DNA of 64,000 nt from Hyphomicrobiales bacterium. Its GTDB lineage: Bacteria > Pseudomonadota > Alphaproteobacteria > Rhizobiales > Rhizobiaceae. Under the pieces are notes generated by a model. That model was given only the letters and a program-made list of their open reading frames with translations. It ran no database searches and was not told the DNA's origin. Position 1 is the stretch's first letter, and every line of letters begins with the position of its first letter. Location of the stretch: the NCBI GenBank assembly GCA_900466875.1, contig UBNQ01000013.1, positions 59,096-123,095 on the forward strand. Reading direction: 5' to 3'. Position numbers and translations under genes: made by a program. Positions 60,975 to 64,000 of the stretch are shown in pieces.

Positions 60975-61005
60975 TTTCAATGACGCAGGTTCTGCGTCAT
61001 TGAAA
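60975..61005 (-). promoter_or_regulatory. Perfect 14-bp dyad in usg leader
   Basis: TTTCAATGACGCAG (60975-60988) and its exact inverse (60992-61005) flank a 3-base loop. On the minus strand it is followed at once by AAGGGAACAGCGG and the usg ATG, so the hairpin sits against the ribosome site. It could be an operator, a translational control hairpin, or the (T-poor) terminator of the amino acid permease operon whose last stop is at 61106. Confidence 0.55.
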
Positions 61006-61105
61006 TGGGATCATGTCATGCTTAACGGATGCTTGACAATTGTCGTTTTCGACCGAAATTGATGTTTTATTTCAGATCGTTAGCATCTCTCAATTGTGAG
61101 TGCTG

Positions 61106-61936
61106 CTAGCGGACCAGATGGCGGGTCAGGCGGCGTTCGATGAAGTTCCACAGATGCCGGAGCGCCTCGACCATGGTCAGATAGAAGATCGCCGCCCAGA
61201 GATAGGTCTGGTAATCAAACGTGCGCGAAAAGGCGTAGCGCGTCTCGCCCATCAGGTCGTAGACGGTGACGATGGCGACGACGGCCGAACCCTTGATCAT
61301 CAGGATGATCTCGTTGCCATAGGGGCGCAGTGCGACGATCAGAGCCTGCGGCAGGACGATCTTCCAGAAGGAGACGCGTTTCGAAATTCCGAGTGCCGCC
61401 GCGCCCTCATGCTGGCCGACGGGAACGCTCTGGATGGCGCCGCGCAGGATTTCGGCCTGATAGGCAGCGGTGTTCAGTGTCAATGAGAAGAGGCCGCAAT
61501 ACCAAGCTTCGCGGAAGAACCACCAGAGACCGACAGCCTCGAGCTGCGGACGGAAACTGCCGAGCCCGTAATAGATCAGGAAGAGCTGGGCAAGCAGCGG
61601 CGTCGAGCGGAAGACATAGACATAAGCATAGGCGATCGCATTCAGCACACGGTTCTGCGACATGCGGGCAAACGCGATCGGCAGCGACAGGACTGCGCCG
61701 AACAGGATGGAAATGCCGACCAGCGTCAGCGTCGTCCACAGGCCGTTCAGGTAGCGCGGTCCATAACGCTCGAACTTGGCGGGATCCCAGCCCTCGATCA
61801 CCATGCTGACCAGCGCCAGCGCAAGCAGCGCCCACAGCAGGAGAACGCCGATGCCGAAGACTTTGGATGCCGTAAGCGGGCGCTTGGCGACCGGCGGGGC
61901 CGGGCGTGGCGGGATCAGGTGTTCAACCGCGCTCAT
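61106..61936 (-). CDS. Polar amino acid ABC permease (HisM-like)
   Basis: Permease of a His/Arg/Lys/opine-type importer, 276 aa, five to six TM helices. Conserved loop EILRGAIQSVPVGQHEGAAALGISKRVSFWKIVLPQAL is the EAA motif that contacts the ATPase. It overlaps the preceding permease by 4 bases (ATGA). Order in the operon: binding protein, permease, permease. The ATPase (HisP-like) is not in the window, downstream genes are unrelated. Confidence 0.93.
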   Translation of the reverse strand: MSAVEHLIPPRPAPPVAKRPLTASKVFGIGVLLLWALLALALVSMVIEGWDPAKFERYGPRYLNGLWTTLTLVGISILFGAVLSLPIAFARMSQNRVLNAIAYAYVYVFRSTPLLAQLFLIYYGLGSFRPQLEAVGLWWFFREAWYCGLFSLTLNTAAYQAEILRGAIQSVPVGQHEGAAALGISKRVSFWKIVLPQALIVALRPYGNEIILMIKGSAVVAIVTVYDLMGETRYAFSRTFDYQTYLWAAIFYLTMVEALRHLWNFIERRLTRHLVR

Positions 61937-62715
61937 CGGGATACCTCCGAGCGTTTGGCCCAGCGTTCGACGAAGCCGAGACCATAGGAGGAGATCATCG
62001 CCAAGGCCAGATAGAGCAGGCAGGCGAGGAAATAGAAGAAGAAGGCTTCCTTGCTGACGCGCGCCGCAATGCCGGTCTGGCGCACGATATCGGCAAGGCC
62101 GATGACGGAGACATAGGACGTGTCCTTCAGGAGGATCAGCCAGAGATTGGTGAGACCGGGCAGCGCAATGCGCACAAGTTGCGGCAGGATGATCAGCACC
62201 ATGGTCTTGCCCCGGTGCAGGCCGAGCGAATCACCGGCTTCATATTGTCCGCGCGGGATGGCGCGGAAGGCCGACAGAAGCACTTCGGACGAATAGGAGG
62301 AAAAGACCACCGCGAGAGCCACCATGCCTGCAACGAAGGCGTTGATCTCGACGCGCCCCTCGTAACCGAAGGCAGCCAATACGGACTGGAGCAGCGTCTG
62401 GGCGCCGTAATAGACGATGAACAGCGTCAGAAGCTCGGGTAGGCCGCGAAAGATTGTCGTGTAGATCCCGGCTGCGAGCCTCAGCAGTTTTTCCTGGGAC
62501 TGGGCGGCAAGCGCGATCAGGAAACCGATCAGCAGTCCGACGGGCAGGGTTGCGAGCGCCAGCGAGATCGTCACCTTGACGCCGAAGGCGATCTCGTCGC
62601 CCCAGCCGGTGTCGCCACACGAAACAAGGCCGGTGCCACCGAGCCATGTAAAAATGCCGACTGGACCGCAAAACGGGTCGAGTGTGTCGAAGAGGGCGGA
62701 AAGCCATCCGCTCAT
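61933..62715 (-). CDS. Polar amino acid ABC permease (HisQ-like)
   Basis: Second permease of the importer, 260 aa. TM helices, and the EAA loop EVLLSAFRAIPRGQYEAGDSLGLHRGKTMVLIILPQLVRIALPGL. Overlaps the next permease by 4 bases. The binding protein lies 260 bases upstream with a strong hairpin between, so the permeases should be made at a lower level. Confidence 0.93.
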   Translation of the reverse strand: MSGWLSALFDTLDPFCGPVGIFTWLGGTGLVSCGDTGWGDEIAFGVKVTISLALATLPVGLLIGFLIALAAQSQEKLLRLAAGIYTTIFRGLPELLTLFIVYYGAQTLLQSVLAAFGYEGRVEINAFVAGMVALAVVFSSYSSEVLLSAFRAIPRGQYEAGDSLGLHRGKTMVLIILPQLVRIALPGLTNLWLILLKDTSYVSVIGLADIVRQTGIAARVSKEAFFFYFLACLLYLALAMISSYGLGFVERWAKRSEVSR

Positions 62716-62927
62716 AGGATCATGTTCCGGTTCATATTCCCCTGCGGCTTATAGTGTGCCGCTTGCTGTCTATCCGCATTAAAAAGGAAATTTGCGTAAG
62801 GACAAGCCCTTACGGCGCTGCACGCCATTTATGGTGTGATGACTGCCCTGTAAACCCGGAAAGCCGCGTAACTTGCATTCCTCAAGAGTTCGGATTTGCA
62901 GCCCTGATGTGGAAGTAAAAACGAAAC

Positions 62928-62956
62928 GGCGGCGGAAGGACCAGCCTTCCGCCGCC
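62928..62956 (-). terminator. Hairpin between binding protein and permeases
   Basis: A perfect 12-bp stem GGCGGCGGAAGG (62928-62939) with 62945-62956 and a 5-base loop. On the minus strand it is followed by GTTTCGTTTTTAC. Twenty bases after the binding-protein stop, it probably terminates or processes most transcripts and gives the excess of binding protein over permease. Confidence 0.8.
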
Positions 62957-62975
62957 AATCATGTACCTGACGGGA

Positions 62976-63761
62976 TCAGTTGGTGCTGCCGTAGGCGTCG
63001 AAGTCGAAATACTTGTCGTTGACTTCCTTGTACTTGCCATTGGCGCGGATCGCGGCGATTGCGGCCGTGAACTTGTCGGCCAGCGCCTGATCGTCCTTGC
63101 GCACTGCGACGCCTGCGCCTTCACCGTTGATTTCCGGGTCGAGCGGCAGCGGAGCGAGGATCTTGCAGCAGGCGCCTGCGTCCGACTTAACCCACTCGGT
63201 CAGCACGACGATATCGTCGACCACGCCGTCGATGCGGCCGTTGGTGAGGTCGAGCTTGTATTCGTCGGCCGTCGGGTAGAGCTTGGCATCGGAATCAGGG
63301 AAATGCTTCTCGACATAGTTCGAGTGGCTGGTGGAACCCTGCGCGCCGAGCGCCTTGCCATTCAGGGATTCGGCCGTAGCTTCGGTGAGCGGCGAGTCCT
63401 TCGGTACGGCGATTGCTGGCGGGGTGTTGTAATACTTCTTGGAGAAGGCGACCTGCTGCTTGCGCTCGGGCGTGATCGACATCGAGGCAATGATCGCGTC
63501 GAACTTCTTCGACTGCAGCGCCGGGATGATACCGTCCCAGTCATTGGTGACGAAGGTGCATTCAGCCTTCATTTCGGTGCACAGCGCCTTGGCCATGTCG
63601 ATGTCGAAGCCGGTCAGGTTGCCGTTGGATTCAAGCACGTTGAAGGGCGGGTAGGCGCCTTCCGTGCCGATCACGATCTTGTCCTGCGCGGAAGCGGCGC
63701 CGGCGAAAAGCGAGATCGCGGCGAGCGACGCTGCAGCAAACAAACGGGTGGTGATAGTCAT
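62976..63761 (-). CDS. Polar amino acid-binding protein (LAO/opine type)
   Basis: Periplasmic binding protein of 261 aa. Sec signal residues 1-25 (ASAQD). Mature part IVIGTEGAYPPFNVLESNGNLTGFDIDMAKALC, IIASMSITPERKQQVAFSKKYY, and TTGRIDGVVDDI-type DLTNGRIDGVVDDI place it in the SBP_bac_3 family, Lys/Arg/Orn/His or opine type. First gene of the importer operon. Ligand within this family cannot be fixed by eye. The promoter lies in the 63762-64000 flank. Confidence 0.93.
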   Translation of the reverse strand: MTITTRLFAAASLAAISLFAGAASAQDKIVIGTEGAYPPFNVLESNGNLTGFDIDMAKALCTEMKAECTFVTNDWDGIIPALQSKKFDAIIASMSITPERKQQVAFSKKYYNTPPAIAVPKDSPLTEATAESLNGKALGAQGSTSHSNYVEKHFPDSDAKLYPTADEYKLDLTNGRIDGVVDDIVVLTEWVKSDAGACCKILAPLPLDPEINGEGAGVAVRKDDQALADKFTAAIAAIRANGKYKEVNDKYFDFDAYGSTN

Positions 63762-64000
63762 AATTGTCCTCTCTGTTGGCAGCCCGGCTGCGTGTTCCTG
63801 TTTTATCGCGGCCGGTGAGGGGCTTTTTCAGCCCTTGGTTTTTATAGATACCGGCTCCGGAAAAATTGCAACGGCATTTTCAACGGCAACCTCGGGCTTC
63901 ACAGGCCTTTGAGGCCGGTGCGCGAACCATCCTGCTGCAATGGTTTTTTCAGAATAATATACCTCCCATCGTGGTCTGGGTAGTTATTCGATGCGCCAAG
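63762..64000. other. Upstream flank of importer operon, no gene
   Basis: The 239 bases before the window end hold no gene seen on either strand. A weak 5-bp hairpin GGGCT/AGCCC lies near 63810-63825. GAGAGGACAATT before 63761 is the ribosome site of the binding protein. The missing ATPase gene, if adjacent, would be beyond 64000. Confidence 0.4.

Noticed and set aside
1..64000. CRISPR array, prophage or insertion sequence
   Set aside because: No regularly spaced direct repeats, no Cas, integrase, transposase or phage structural genes were seen.

Overview
The window is chromosomal DNA of a Rhizobiales bacterium, most likely Rhizobiaceae (Rhizobium, Agrobacterium, Neorhizobium or relatives). 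Supporting signs are the high GC, a UvrB with long extensions, an Agp2-type phytochrome (HWE kinase fused to a receiver), usg, DUF982, DUF1289 and DUF6693 proteins, and intergenic repeats that look like the rhizobial RIME and GC-rich palindromic families. No rRNA or intact tRNA gene, CRISPR array, integrase or transposase is visible. This assignment comes from family recognition by eye, not from a database search.

Layout. 1-2411: the end of a palindromic repeat, a GH43 beta-xylosidase, a small RcnB-like protein and a conserved intergenic repeat. 2412-5674: zinc uptake, with znuA divergent from znuC-znuB-zur and two Zur-like dyads in the shared promoter. 5675-6918: gamma-carbonic anhydrase and a fumarylacetoacetate hydrolase-family enzyme. 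7305-10157: a small surface-polysaccharide cluster (glycosyltransferase-like protein, GT2, acyltransferase-3). 10322-16864: small proteins, dusA, an MHYT-PAS-GGDEF-EAL c-di-GMP protein, a Cys/Arg-rich protein, a structured 765-base intergenic region with a RIME-like element, and a DUF6693 membrane protein. 16865-18953: an AT-richer island with an AAA/ABC-type ATPase overlapping a small protein with PD-(D/E)XK-like residues, the best candidate for an undescribed (anti-phage?) module. 18954-24149: uvrB and a second GGDEF-EAL protein. 24508-27176: a DUF1800/DUF1501 pair. 27308-32970: tautomerase, two DUF982 proteins, a thioesterase, a chemoreceptor and an extensin-like lipoprotein.

33024-39652: TauE/SafE exporter, an orphan membrane-anchored protein, an ABC-2 exporter, and an MFS pump divergent from an AraC regulator. 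39739-43418: bacteriophytochrome, a retropepsin-like membrane protease and a DUF1289 protein. 43437-45742: cobS divergent from cobT, then dgkA. 45895-51639: PleC/PdhS-type kinase, secreted nuclease, UDG-like protein, Lrp regulator, alpha/beta hydrolase and a beta-hydroxyacid dehydrogenase. 51640-55908: the ssuADCB alkanesulfonate operon, preceded by an orphan intrinsic terminator that suggests an attenuated leader or a small RNA. 55926-60961: D-Ala-D-Ala ligase, HemJ/CopD-like and DinB proteins, an orphan multi-TM protein, a TPR-methyltransferase and usg. 61106-63761: a polar amino acid ABC importer (binding protein and two permeases) with no ATPase in the window.

Most of the window is ordinary core and near-core metabolism and transport. 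The accessory material is at 16865-18953, probably 34798-35271 and 58174-59724, and the polysaccharide cluster. Two repeat-type insertions lie inside coding genes: a tRNA 3'-end-like segment in dusA and a palindromic repeat in the uvrB tail, both in frame.
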